Position numbers and translations under genes: made by a program | Notes under the pieces: model-generated | What the model saw: the letters and a program-made list of their open reading frames with translations, nothing else | What the model was told of the DNA's origin: nothing | Databases searched by the model: none | Source of the DNA: Candidatus Raymondbacteria bacterium RIFOXYA2_FULL_49_16 | GTDB lineage: Bacteria > Fibrobacterota > OXYB2-FULL-49-7 > XYB2-FULL-49-35 | NCBI GenBank assembly: GCA_001789205.1 | Contig: MFYT01000097.1 | Location: forward strand, 36,549 to 95,621 | Length of the DNA: 59,073 nt | Direction of reading: 5' to 3' | Shown here: positions 23,120 through 30,999 of the stretch, piece by piece | Position numbering within the stretch: position 1 is the stretch's first letter | Layout of the letters: each line of letters starts with the position of its first letter

Positions 23120-25378
23120 ATGTTTTACCGGAATATGGCGCTGGTTGCGGTCCTCTTTTTGTTTTGGGGCCATGGATTTGCGGGAACCTATTCCCTAGAG
23201 GCCCAGCAAAGGGCCATGGAATTGTGGCGTTTGATCACCATGGACCACGACCAGTTCCTCAGAGAAGGGCATATTCCGATTAAGTGCGCCACTGGCGTTG
23301 TCCGGGTGCTCAGAGAGGACTTTGATGAACTTCCGTGGACCTTTCAGCAGGACTTTCTGAGTCAGACCATGGCAAAAAGCGCCGCGGTCTTGGATGAAGT
23401 ATATACCACGGCCAGCGGAAAATTCACCATCCATTTTGTGCGTACTGGCAGGGATTCGGTGCCGTCCAGGGACCAACTTACCCTTTCCAATCGCGCTTTT
23501 TTGACAGGGGCAAACGGCATACCCGATTACGTGGAATACGTGGCCGAATCATGCGATTCTGTGTTCAGCTACATCACGGGCACGCTCGGGTATAACTATG
23601 CCTATCCGCGCGTGGGCGTGTGCATGCGCGATCTGGGCAATGTGTACGGGTATGCGTATACTGAAGATTCAATTGCTATTGACAATGATCTTGATTTTCT
23701 AAGCAAGCAGGGTCTTGATGTGCGGGGCGGTTACGGCGTCACTGTTGCGCATGAATTTTTCCACATGGTCCAGTTCGGCTATACGACATATTTCAACTTC
23801 TTTAATGAACCTTCCTCAGTCTGGATGGAGGATAAAGTATACCCTGAGGTGAATGATTATCTTCAATATATCGACACAGCAGCCGCTTCCACGTACCACC
23901 ATCCTGAATACAATATTATGACATCGCCCGATCGTCCGCTCGACGGATTCAACCCGGACATGCCGGGCAACTACGACAAGGTGGTGTGGCCCAAGTTTCT
24001 TGACGAGCGTTTTTCTCCCGAAGTGATCCGATATGCATGGGAAGAGTATGGGCAGGGCATGACATCAACAGGCGAGGTTTTCACACACGCGCTCCAGCAC
24101 TATGACAGCGCCTTCACCTTTGTAAAAGCATTCGCGGAATTCGGCGTATGGCTATATTATACCGGAACCCGGAGCGGTCTCAAACAACAGGTCTTTACAG
24201 ACGCGGCGCTCTGGCCTCTTGTCCGCACCGATTACCTTTCATACCAGGATTTTGTGGTACAGGCGACCAAGGGGATACGGCCCCTTTCCCTGCAGTATTG
24301 GGCCCTGGGCAATAGGGACCGCCACGAGATCGGGGTTCACGCGGCAAACGGCGAAGGATCGGTTAGTTTATATACCGCGGGAATCTCGGGCGCCTCGGTT
24401 GACGACTCGCTTCTTGTGCTGGCGTCTCCGGTCATTGACATTGATTGGTGGGCGGGACGGACCTTTCCTTCGGAGTTATTGGCTGTCCAGAACGCTGATT
24501 CGGCGCTCATAACACTGCGGTTGCTCCAGCTCGATTCAGTGTATCAGTTTATCGCGGGAGAGACCATTACCCAAAACGCGCTTTCCGGCGTATCGGGCAG
24601 CATCACTATTCTCGATTCCTTTGTTTGCATTCTCAAGGATTCCACCGGCAGCTCGGACACACCTGACCGGGCCCTTTTTGAACAGATTTACAATGTTACA
24701 GGTATGGTCTGGCAGATGGACCCGGACGCCTATGCGCCGCTGCATCCGCTTTCCGTGTTCAAGGTCACGGTTGATTCGGTCCTTGATCGAATGGCTGAGC
24801 AGGGCGTTCTTTCATTGCGGTTTAATTTCGTTGATTCGTCCAACTATTATTTCAATTACCAGATTTTTACCGCTGCCTCGCGCACCGGACCGTCACGGGC
24901 CGTTACGCGCGGGGAAAACAACGTCTTTTTCGTTGCCTACGACTCCGTACGCGGCAGCATGACGCACGACGACACGTCCCAAGGGCGCGCGTGCAAATCG
25001 TTTCTTGTCTATAGCGCGGGCCTTTCCGGCATTGGGTCCACGGTGCACGTGTTTCCCAATCCGATCTCCCGGGACCAGGCCAGACTTACCATAGTATGCG
25101 ACAGCCTTTTTGCGACAGGCGCGTGCCGCATCTACTCGCTGTCCGGCTCTCTGGTGCGGATGCTTGATTCAGGCAGGCAGGGAGAATTCATCCGTATGTA
25201 CGAGCCCGGCAATACGGGAGGGTCGCGAGCGCTTTTTTTCTGGGACTTGAAAAACAGGGCCAACCGCCGTATCGATCCGGGGATTTATTTTTATTATGTT
25301 TCAGGCAGGTCGCTCGAAGGAGGACCTATTGGAGCAAAGTCGGGTAAGGTAGCGGTGGTGAAGGCGAGGAACCCATGA
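23120..25378 (+). CDS. Secreted MXAN_6640-type putative metalloprotease with Por/FlgD-like C-terminal domain
   Basis: A 752-residue exported protein. The ATG at 23120 gives a signal peptide (MALVAVLFLFWGHGFA); a TTG at 23093 is the alternative and no start has a good ribosome binding site. The central zinc motif HEFFH in VTVAHEFFHMVQFGY (an HExxH site), with ENVYGYA-like upstream region and W-M-E-D downstream, matches the MXAN_6640 family of putative metalloproteases. After a roughly 250-residue region of unknown beta structure, VFPNPISRDQARLTIV begins a ~100-residue tail with DPGIYFYYVSG, a Por/FlgD-like sorting domain as on two other proteins here. It is followed, with a 4-base overlap, by a lipoprotein gene, so the two are probably one operon. 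Confidence 0.78.
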   Translation: MFYRNMALVAVLFLFWGHGFAGTYSLEAQQRAMELWRLITMDHDQFLREGHIPIKCATGVVRVLREDFDELPWTFQQDFLSQTMAKSAAVLDEVYTTASGKFTIHFVRTGRDSVPSRDQLTLSNRAFLTGANGIPDYVEYVAESCDSVFSYITGTLGYNYAYPRVGVCMRDLGNVYGYAYTEDSIAIDNDLDFLSKQGLDVRGGYGVTVAHEFFHMVQFGYTTYFNFFNEPSSVWMEDKVYPEVNDYLQYIDTAAASTYHHPEYNIMTSPDRPLDGFNPDMPGNYDKVVWPKFLDERFSPEVIRYAWEEYGQGMTSTGEVFTHALQHYDSAFTFVKAFAEFGVWLYYTGTRSGLKQQVFTDAALWPLVRTDYLSYQDFVVQATKGIRPLSLQYWALGNRDRHEIGVHAANGEGSVSLYTAGISGASVDDSLLVLASPVIDIDWWAGRTFPSELLAVQNADSALITLRLLQLDSVYQFIAGETITQNALSGVSGSITILDSFVCILKDSTGSSDTPDRALFEQIYNVTGMVWQMDPDAYAPLHPLSVFKVTVDSVLDRMAEQGVLSLRFNFVDSSNYYFNYQIFTAASRTGPSRAVTRGENNVFFVAYDSVRGSMTHDDTSQGRACKSFLVYSAGLSGIGSTVHVFPNPISRDQARLTIVCDSLFATGACRIYSLSGSLVRMLDSGRQGEFIRMYEPGNTGGSRALFFWDLKNRANRRIDPGIYFYYVSGRSLEGGPIGAKSGKVAVVKARNP

Positions 25379-25932
25379 GCACTCCGGCGATTCAGGTAAT
25401 AGCGGGCATTACCGCCATGTGTGTTTGCCTGATAGGCGGTTGCGCCCCAACGCCCAAAAAGATGGTGCAGGCCATTGACGCGAGTTTTGCCACGCTTTCA
25501 TTCAAAGGCATTCACGATTTTTCCGATGTCTCGTCCATTGAGAACTGGCCAACTGACTCATTGCAAAACAAGGCGCTGCTTGCCTATTTTTCCCAGATTG
25601 GCGATGCCATGCGCGATGAATTGAAAAAGGACGCGAAAAAGGGACGATACACCTACGCGGACCGTGAAGACCTTGCCGATCTTACTGTTGAATTGAATTT
25701 TCTCAAGCACGCCTTTGCGGGAAAGACCCTGATGGTGCCAGTTGAGGTGGTTGTCCGCGATATGCGGTCACAGCAGATGAACCGGTGGAGCTTCACGACC
25801 TTTGGCGAAAACGCGGCCAATGGAACTGCCGGCGATGACGATTACTACTTCCACCTCTTTGGCCTCTATATGGCTGGGATACAGCGGAATTTTCCCTACA
25901 GCCAAGTTGGGGGGCTCTTCTATGCCCACTAA
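25375..25932 (+). CDS. Lipoprotein of unknown function, 185 residues
   Basis: A type II signal peptide ends in the lipobox LIGGC (cysteine at about residue 23), so the protein is likely lipid-anchored after Lgt processing. The mature part is unrecognised: it has helical stretches (QNKALLAYFSQIGDAMRDELK) and a beta segment with KTLMVPVEVVVRDM. Its ATG overlaps the protease stop by 4 bases (ATGA), so it is expressed together with the secreted protease and might assist its export or activity. That role is inference from position only. Confidence 0.65.
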   Translation: MSTPAIQVIAGITAMCVCLIGGCAPTPKKMVQAIDASFATLSFKGIHDFSDVSSIENWPTDSLQNKALLAYFSQIGDAMRDELKKDAKKGRYTYADREDLADLTVELNFLKHAFAGKTLMVPVEVVVRDMRSQQMNRWSFTTFGENAANGTAGDDDYYFHLFGLYMAGIQRNFPYSQVGGLFYAH

Positions 25933-25943
25933 GAACATAGATA

Positions 25944-25972
25944 TTGACTTGGGTACGGGGAGAAAATAAATT
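25944..25972 (+). promoter_or_regulatory. Predicted promoter of the FGE-like gene at 26006
   Basis: TTGACT (25944-25949) and TAAATT (25967-25972) are 17 bases apart, with the ATG 34 bases after the -10 box. GGGGGT lies four to five bases before the ATG. Confidence 0.45.
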
Positions 25973-26005
25973 TACAGGTATCAATACACAAACCGGGGGT
26001 CTTTC

Positions 26006-26896
26006 ATGCCGCAGATATTCGCCAGACTTTCAGCGTTTTTTTTCCTGAGTTTCGCCTTTGCGGTACTTGCCGCGCCGCCGGTCTATACCGGTGAAGACGA
26101 TGCGGGTGATGCGGGCATGCCTCAACAGGGGGTTGATGAATCCAGCAGCCAGGCCGCACCCGGCTATACCGATACGGGCGCTGATTCCAGTGACCAGCTT
26201 CCTCTGGACGAAGAGCCGCCGCTTCCCAAGGCCCCGATCATTAAAGGCATGCTCAAAGAATGTCCTCCTGACATGGAATATGTGATCGTCGATTACAATC
26301 CGAAACACATCTACGAGGTCTGCATAGACCGATACGAATACCCCAATCAGAAGGGCCGTTTTCCTCTTGTCAATGTTTCATGGTACAAGGCGAAATCGAC
26401 CTGCGCGGCCCTGGGCAAATATCTCTGTTGGGACAGCGAATGGAAAGAGGCGTGCACCGGGCTCAACAACTGGGACTACAGCTACTACAACGTGTACGAT
26501 GAAGCCAAATGCAATGTTTCCTTAAAAACGTATCGGAAGAGCGGGGACAACCCCGGATGCAAGACCCATAATTATGAAGTCTTTGACCTTATCGGCAATG
26601 TACGCGAATGGACGGGCGGCGGCGGTATCGGCGCCTTTGGCGGTTCGTTTAATGACGGCAAGAGCGCGCGCTGCTCAAAATGGGACGGGCTTTCCATAAA
26701 AAAGAGATACAAAGACGTGGGCTTCCGCTGCTGCGCAAAGGTGAACACAGGCCGGTACGGCAAGGTCAAAAAGGAAGTTTTTCAGCAGAAGCAGGGTGGG
26801 GCGCCTGACACCAGCGTTTCCCCGGCGCCTAATGGGCAGCAATCAGCGCCGGACAGCGCTGCCGCTCCCATTCCAGCGCCAATACCCCAGCAATAA
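26006..26896 (+). CDS. Secreted formylglycine-generating-enzyme/SUMF1-domain protein
   Basis: A 296-residue exported protein with signal peptide (FFLSFAFAVLAAPP). Residues ~25-85 are an acidic, proline-rich linker. The FGE-sulfatase (SUMF1) domain spans ~90-255: FPLVNVSWYKAKSTCAALGKYL, WDSEWKEACTG, YEVFDLIGNVREWTGG, GAFGGSFNDGKSARCSKW and VGFRCC. The same fold includes lipoprotein GldK/GldJ-type and sulfatase-activating proteins; formylglycine formation in sulfatases is only one possibility, and no sulfatase gene is near. The C-terminal tail is rich in P, Q and A. It follows the protease and lipoprotein genes by 73 bases with its own predicted promoter. Confidence 0.75.
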   Translation: MPQIFARLSAFFFLSFAFAVLAAPPVYTGEDDAGDAGMPQQGVDESSSQAAPGYTDTGADSSDQLPLDEEPPLPKAPIIKGMLKECPPDMEYVIVDYNPKHIYEVCIDRYEYPNQKGRFPLVNVSWYKAKSTCAALGKYLCWDSEWKEACTGLNNWDYSYYNVYDEAKCNVSLKTYRKSGDNPGCKTHNYEVFDLIGNVREWTGGGGIGAFGGSFNDGKSARCSKWDGLSIKKRYKDVGFRCCAKVNTGRYGKVKKEVFQQKQGGAPDTSVSPAPNGQQSAPDSAAAPIPAPIPQQ

Positions 26897-26920
26897 TCGT
26901 GATGCGCAGCCAAAGCCAGG

Positions 26921-26959
26921 ATAAAAAATAAAAACCCCGCAAGCCGTTCCCTGCAGGGT
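26921..26959 (-). terminator. Rho-independent terminator of flgM
   Basis: An 8-base stem with one mismatch (26934-26941 with 26952-26959) is followed on the minus strand by a T-rich tract (GGGGTTTTTATTTTTTA, coordinates running down to about 26921). It lies 28 bases after the flgM stop at 26987. On the plus strand the tract is weaker (CAATTTT), so it may also slow transcription of the FGE-like gene that ends at 26896. Confidence 0.55.
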
Positions 26960-26986
26960 CAATTTTCCGATAAATATTTTTTTTGA

Positions 26987-27301
26987 TCAACCAATGCCAA
27001 AGTCGCGCATGATTTTTTCAGCGAGCTGATCGATGAATTCCTCAGAATCGTAGAAGCCGCTCTGGATTTTCTGCTTGGCCTCCTGCACCTTTTCAGGACG
27101 AATTTCGGGGTGCGCTTCAGCCTGGGCTTTGACTGCGCCTACATCGGCGGATGATGCGCTCAGGCGTTTGGCATCGTCTGAAAAAACAGACGAATCCTTG
27201 TTCGCCTTGTTTGTGGTTGTGATAGAGGCGCTTTTGCGTTCCTGGTCTATTTTCTTGATCGCATCAGCGTTGATATGTGATGAAATCCCGGAAATCCTCA
27301 T
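26987..27301 (-). CDS. flgM: FlgM-like anti-sigma-28 factor
   Basis: FlgM holds the flagellar sigma factor FliA inactive until the hook is complete. The 104-residue protein ends with the FlgM pattern IRPEKVQEAKQKIQSGFYDS, then EEFIDQLAEKIM, as in FlgM C-termini that bind sigma-28. Its first half is unstructured and rich in S, T and D, typical for the family. It is a single gene with its own sigma-28 type promoter (27323-27349) and a GGGAGA ribosome binding site about six bases before the ATG. No other flagellar gene is in the window. Confidence 0.83.
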   Translation of the reverse strand: MRISGISSHINADAIKKIDQERKSASITTTNKANKDSSVFSDDAKRLSASSADVGAVKAQAEAHPEIRPEKVQEAKQKIQSGFYDSEEFIDQLAEKIMRDFGIG

Positions 27302-27322
27302 ACGATTATCTCCCTACTTCGA

Positions 27323-27349
27323 ATATCGGCACATCTTGAGAAAACTTTA
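27323..27349 (-). promoter_or_regulatory. Sigma-28 (FliA) promoter of flgM
   Basis: On the minus strand TAAAGTTT (27349-27342) is followed after exactly 11 bases by GCCGATAT (27330-27323). The published FliA consensus is TAAAGTTT-N11-GCCGATAA, so this is 15 of 16 matches with the right spacing. It would put flgM under the very sigma factor that FlgM inhibits. Confidence 0.85.
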
Positions 27350-27429
27350 ATAATTTTATTAATAATTTAGTTTAAATTACTTTAAGAAGCAATTGAATTA
27401 TTTTAGCTGCCATCCTAACCCTTTGAAAA

Positions 27430-28563
27430 TCAAAGGTCTGTCCAGATAGCACCTTTTGTTGAGCTCTCAACGCATTTAGCGACAAATTTCATACCCCGTA
27501 TGCCGTCGTGCACAGACGGGTAGTCTCTTGCCAGTGGTTTATTGGCCTTCAATGCCTTGATGTCTGCAATGGCGTTCCTGTAGATATTACAAAAAGCCTC
27601 AAGATATCCTTCGGGGTGGCCTGCTGGAATTCTGCACAGAGTAAGCGCCTCCTTGCAGGCCTGGGACCTGTTGGTGCGCATGACCTGCATGGGCGCTGAG
27701 GGGTATTTTATAATCAGATTGTTCGGCTCCTGCTGATGCCATTCGATGGACGCCTTTGTGCCGTAGATGCGGATACAGAGGTTGTTCTCCTCGCCTGTGG
27801 CGATCTGCGAGCAGGTAAGGAAACCCTTGCCGCCATTTTCGAGCCGGAGCAGAATATTGGCATCGTCCTCCAGAGGCCGGCCCAATACAAAGGTTGTGAG
27901 GTCAGCACATACTGATTTGATCTTTATCCCGGTGATGTATTCCAGAAGGTTCTCACCATGCGTGCCAATATCGCCGACGCAGCACGATATTCCCGCCTTT
28001 GCCGGGTCTGTGCGCCACGAGGCCTGTTTCTGCCCCTCTTTTTCAATGGGGCTGCTGAGCCAGTCCTGCAGGTATTCTACAATGACTTTGCGGATGCCGC
28101 CTAATTTCCCTGACCTAGCCATGTCCCGCGCCTCGCGTACAAGCGGGTAACCCGTGTAATTGTGCGTAAGGGCAAAGACGATCTTCTTTTTCTCCACCAG
28201 TTTGCCGATCTCCTCAGCCTCCTCAACCGTAAAGGCGAGGGGTTTGTCGCATACAACGTGGATGCCTTGTTCCGCGAAAGCCCGTATAACCGGGTAATGC
28301 ATATGGTTGGGCGTGGCGATCATGACAAAATCAATGCCATCTGGAAGCATCTTTTCCTTTTTTGCCATGTCCTCAAAAGAGGCGTAAGAGCGTTTGAGAT
28401 ACCAGTCTTTGGCTGATACCTCAGCCTTTTCCGGATCGCTTGAGAGCGCTCCGGCGACAAGTTCCGCCTCGTTGTCCAGCGTTGCGGCGATCCTGTGGAC
28501 CGTGCCGATGAAAGCGCCCCTGCCGCCGCCAACGATTCCTGCGCGGAGTTTACGGTGTTCCAT
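27430..28563 (-). CDS. Gfo/Idh/MocA-family NAD(P)-dependent sugar oxidoreductase (copy 4 of minus-strand operon)
   Basis: A 377-residue member of the Gfo/Idh/MocA fold, which usually oxidises or epimerises sugars and inositols with NAD(P). The Rossmann start is GIVGGGRGAFIGTVHRIAA and the D/EKP motif is VVCDKPLAFTVEEA. The GAFIGTVHR type N-terminus marks a subfamily usually found next to xylose-isomerase-like TIM barrels, as here. The C-terminal domain keeps a catalytic-type GTHGENLLEYI and H-containing region. It is the last gene of the operon, 110 bases after a TIM-barrel gene, with two palindromic repeats in the spacer and GGAGG eight bases before the ATG. Substrate unknown. Confidence 0.9.
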   Translation of the reverse strand: MEHRKLRAGIVGGGRGAFIGTVHRIAATLDNEAELVAGALSSDPEKAEVSAKDWYLKRSYASFEDMAKKEKMLPDGIDFVMIATPNHMHYPVIRAFAEQGIHVVCDKPLAFTVEEAEEIGKLVEKKKIVFALTHNYTGYPLVREARDMARSGKLGGIRKVIVEYLQDWLSSPIEKEGQKQASWRTDPAKAGISCCVGDIGTHGENLLEYITGIKIKSVCADLTTFVLGRPLEDDANILLRLENGGKGFLTCSQIATGEENNLCIRIYGTKASIEWHQQEPNNLIIKYPSAPMQVMRTNRSQACKEALTLCRIPAGHPEGYLEAFCNIYRNAIADIKALKANKPLARDYPSVHDGIRGMKFVAKCVESSTKGAIWTDL

Positions 28564-28580
28564 GATATTCCTCCGTGTTG

Positions 28581-28601
28581 GGGTGACCCGCCGGGTCGCC
28601 C
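28581..28601. repeat. REP-like palindrome, GTCGCCC type (site 1)
   Basis: A 10-base inverted repeat (GGGTGACCCG, 28581-28590, with CGGGTCGCCC, 28592-28601) has one central base and one G-T wobble pair. CTTACG follows, as at the related site 3. It lies in the spacer between a TIM-barrel gene and the oxidoreductase gene that starts at 28563. Confidence 0.75.
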
Positions 28602-28631
28602 TTACGAGGCGCGATGACCGCGCCAGTACCG

Positions 28632-28668
28632 GATTGTAGGGGTGGGTTTCAAACCCACCCCTACAATC
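28632..28668. repeat. Near-perfect REP-like palindrome, GGGTTTCAAACCC type (site 1)
   Basis: Two perfectly complementary 18-base arms (28632-28649 and 28651-28668) flank a single centre base, with the core GGGTTTCAAACCC. The same spacer holds the GTCGCCC-type palindrome. Between the two palindromes lies a GGCGCGATGACCGCGCC-like segment that resembles a piece found at 30955-30980. Confidence 0.85.
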
Positions 28669-28673
28669 TTCGG

Positions 28674-29720
28674 TTATATTCCTAATATTTTTCTGTTTGT
28701 CTGAGTGTCTGTTCCGCTGCCTGCGAAATCGTCAAAGGCCTTTTCCGGCGTGTCGATGAGCATGGAGGCGATAAAGGACGCGCCCTCTTTTGCTCCCTGC
28801 GCAGCGTCCTTGATGCAGCATTCCCATTCCAGCACTGCCCACGACGCATATCCGGCTTCGGTCAGTTTTGTAAAGACTTGTTTGAAATCAACCTGCCCAT
28901 CGCCCAAGCTGCGGAACCTGCCTGCGCGCGATTTCCAGTCAGCAAAGCCACCATACGCCCCGCATTTTGCCGTTGGCCTGAATTCAGCATCTTTTACATG
29001 AAACGCCTTTATTCTTTCGCTGTATTCAGAAATAAAACCGATATAATCAAGTCCTTGCAGAATAAAGTGCGATGGGTCATAATTTATGCAGCAGCGCTTG
29101 TGATTGCGTACTGCTTTCAGGAACCGGTCGAACGAGAGGCCGTCGTGCAGATCTTCGCCCGGATGGATTTCAAAAGCCACGTCAATGCCTTGACGGTCAG
29201 CAAAGTCAAAAATGGGTTTCCAGCGTTTTGCCAGTTCCTTAAAGCTTTGTTCAACAAGACCAGCGGGCCGCTGGGGCCATGGATACAGGAAAGGCCAGAG
29301 CAGGGCGCCGCTGAACGTGGGCATGACCGTGAGCCCAAGGTTTTTGGAGGCTTTGATTGCCTTCATGAGCTGGCCGTTCGCCCATGCAGTGCGCGCTTTG
29401 GGATTGCCTTTGACCGAAGGATCGGCAAAACTGTCAAACAGGGTGTCGTATGCCGGATGCACGGCAACGAGTTGGCCCTGCAAGTGCGTGGCAATTTCAG
29501 TTATAGCAAGGCCATTGCACCGACCTTTTAATTCGTCGCAGTATGTTTTTGATGCGCTTGCTTTGTCCAGGTCAATGCACCGTTTGTCCCATCCGGGCAA
29601 TTGCATACCCAGATAGCCGAGTGATTTTGCCCATTGTGTGATGTTTTCCAATGTGTCAAAGGGCTTTTTGTCACCCATAAATTGTGCCAGGAAAATAGCT
29701 GGTCCTTTAATCTGTGCCAT
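28674..29720 (-). CDS. Xylose-isomerase-like TIM-barrel sugar isomerase/epimerase (copy 2)
   Basis: A 348-residue sugar-phosphate-isomerase/epimerase-type TIM barrel. The ATG at 29720 is preferred to the upstream one at 29762 because AAGGAG lies five bases before it. Metal-site-like residues appear in DVAFEIHPGEDLHD, CCINYDPSHFILQG, and KAFHVKDAEF, the E...D...H...E pattern of the IolE/xylose-isomerase fold. Members isomerise or epimerise sugars and inositols, including 2-keto or 3-keto compounds. It follows the oxidoreductase ending at 29734 by 13 bases and precedes the one at 28563. Confidence 0.88.
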   Translation of the reverse strand: MAQIKGPAIFLAQFMGDKKPFDTLENITQWAKSLGYLGMQLPGWDKRCIDLDKASASKTYCDELKGRCNGLAITEIATHLQGQLVAVHPAYDTLFDSFADPSVKGNPKARTAWANGQLMKAIKASKNLGLTVMPTFSGALLWPFLYPWPQRPAGLVEQSFKELAKRWKPIFDFADRQGIDVAFEIHPGEDLHDGLSFDRFLKAVRNHKRCCINYDPSHFILQGLDYIGFISEYSERIKAFHVKDAEFRPTAKCGAYGGFADWKSRAGRFRSLGDGQVDFKQVFTKLTEAGYASWAVLEWECCIKDAAQGAKEGASFIASMLIDTPEKAFDDFAGSGTDTQTNRKILGI

Positions 29721-29733
29721 GAATACTCCTTTT

Positions 29734-30834
29734 TTAATCCAGCATACCCATTGCCCGTCCAAGCGGCATGAGTGCTGGCCGTTTGCAGGAACTTTTTATT
29801 TTCAGGTGCTTCTGGGCTTTTGACGCTTCAAGCAGACTTTCCATTACATCCACTGAGTGATAGGCGATTTCGCCGTTTGCCCGGTGGTCCCGTTTGTTCA
29901 TGACCGCGTGGACTATGTCTGCTGCGCCAAGGCCCCGGAAATTCTCGGCATAGGGAAACATGACCGGAATATCCACAAATTCAGCGATCCCCATGCGACG
30001 GATCTGGATAGGGCCGCCAAAGGTGTTTGGATCAGGAACCGCAAGGGTCGCTTCGGAGCCGTAAATTTCAATGCGCGGGGTTTTGGTGCCCCATACATCA
30101 AAACTGGTGATGAGCGTGCCAATTGCGCCATTGGCGAATTCCAATGTCCCGGCAACATGGGTCGGTGTTTTCACCTCAATTGTTTTGCCAAAGTGCTCTT
30201 TGCTTGTGGCAAGGCGTTGCTTAAAGCTCATGCGCGCCATGGACGCCACGGTTTTTACCGGACCAAGCAGCGTGATGAGCGCCGCGACATAATAGGGGCC
30301 GACGTCGAACAGCGGGCCAGCGCCAGGCTCATAGAAAAAGAAGGGATTGGGATGCCATGCCTCTGGTCCATGGCCCATCATGAACGCGGTCGCCGCAACA
30401 GGTTTGCCGATCCAGCCGTCGTCGATAATTTTCTTACAAGTCTGGATGCCGCCGCCAAGGACCGTGTCCGGCGCGCAGCCGATCCGGAGTTTTTTTCGTT
30501 TGGCAACTTCAATGACCCTGGCCGCGTCCTTACGTGTGGTGGCAAGCGGTTTTTCACTGTACACATGTTTTCCCGCGTTCAACGCCCTGATAGATACTTC
30601 CGCGTGCACCACGGGTATGGTCAGATTTACTACAAGCGAAATGTCTTTGTCCGCCAGCAGTTCATCGACCGTACAGGCCCGGGGAACGCTGAATTCCGCT
30701 GCCTTGGCTTTCGCCTTTTTTATGTCAATGTCCGCGCAGGCAGCCACCTCGACAGTGGGAAATTTTCGCAGCGAGGTGAAGTAGATGCCGCAGATGGTTC
30801 CGCAGCCGATGACGCCGATCTTTGTGGGTTTCAT
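29734..30834 (-). CDS. Gfo/Idh/MocA-family sugar oxidoreductase (copy 3)
   Basis: A 366-residue oxidoreductase. The ATG at 30834 has AAGGAG seven bases upstream and is preferred to the one at 30879. Motifs are KIGVIGCGTICGIYF, the YSEKPLATTRKDA loop, and TAFMMGHGPEAWHPNP with DVGPYYVAAL in the C-terminal domain. The gene at 31760 is its close paralogue: matching segments include VAACAD, GIGKPVAATAFMM-like text and PRIEIYG. Substrate unknown. Both are followed, with 1-13 base gaps, by a TIM-barrel gene. Confidence 0.9.
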   Translation of the reverse strand: MKPTKIGVIGCGTICGIYFTSLRKFPTVEVAACADIDIKKAKAKAAEFSVPRACTVDELLADKDISLVVNLTIPVVHAEVSIRALNAGKHVYSEKPLATTRKDAARVIEVAKRKKLRIGCAPDTVLGGGIQTCKKIIDDGWIGKPVAATAFMMGHGPEAWHPNPFFFYEPGAGPLFDVGPYYVAALITLLGPVKTVASMARMSFKQRLATSKEHFGKTIEVKTPTHVAGTLEFANGAIGTLITSFDVWGTKTPRIEIYGSEATLAVPDPNTFGGPIQIRRMGIAEFVDIPVMFPYAENFRGLGAADIVHAVMNKRDHRANGEIAYHSVDVMESLLEASKAQKHLKIKSSCKRPALMPLGRAMGMLD

Positions 30835-30884
30835 GTTTGTCTCCTTTTTTATGCCGGTGTCGGGTCGTGTTCCAAACATTTTAA

Positions 30885-30921
30885 AGGTGCAGGGGCGGGT
30901 TTGAAACCCGCCCCTGCACCT
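30885..30921. repeat. Near-perfect REP-like palindrome, GGGTTTGAAACCC type (site 2)
   Basis: Arms of 18 bases (30885-30902 and 30904-30921) pair perfectly around one base, with core GGGTTTGAAACCC. It is a sibling of the palindrome at 28632, with C-G substitutions kept in both arms, as expected for compensating change. It lies in the spacer between the TIM-barrel gene ending at 31000 and the oxidoreductase at 30834. Confidence 0.85.
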
Positions 30922-30953
30922 GGGTTTTTTTGGCGATCTTGATTACCCATTTG

Positions 30954-30990
30954 CTGGCACGAAAACCGCGCCCGTGCGTCGCCCTTACGG
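30954..30990. repeat. Second REP-like module, degenerate GTCGCCCTTACG copy (site 2)
   Basis: The stretch contains GGCACGAAAACCGCGCC and then GTCGCCCTTACGG. The first resembles the piece between the palindromes at site 1, the second the right arm plus tail of the palindromes at 28581 and 32860. Here only the right half is clear, so this may be a degraded copy. Confidence 0.5.
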
Positions 30991-30999
30991 GTATACGTA

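Noticed and set aside
27420-27436. CCTTTGA-AAA-TCAAAGG hairpin at the end of the last oxidoreductase gene
   Set aside because: The 7-bp stem overlaps the stop and no T-tract follows on either side, so no terminator is called.
29857-30942. Plus-strand frame of about 360 residues antisense to an oxidoreductase gene
   Set aside because: Shadow of the GC-rich coding strand; no start context and no family pattern.
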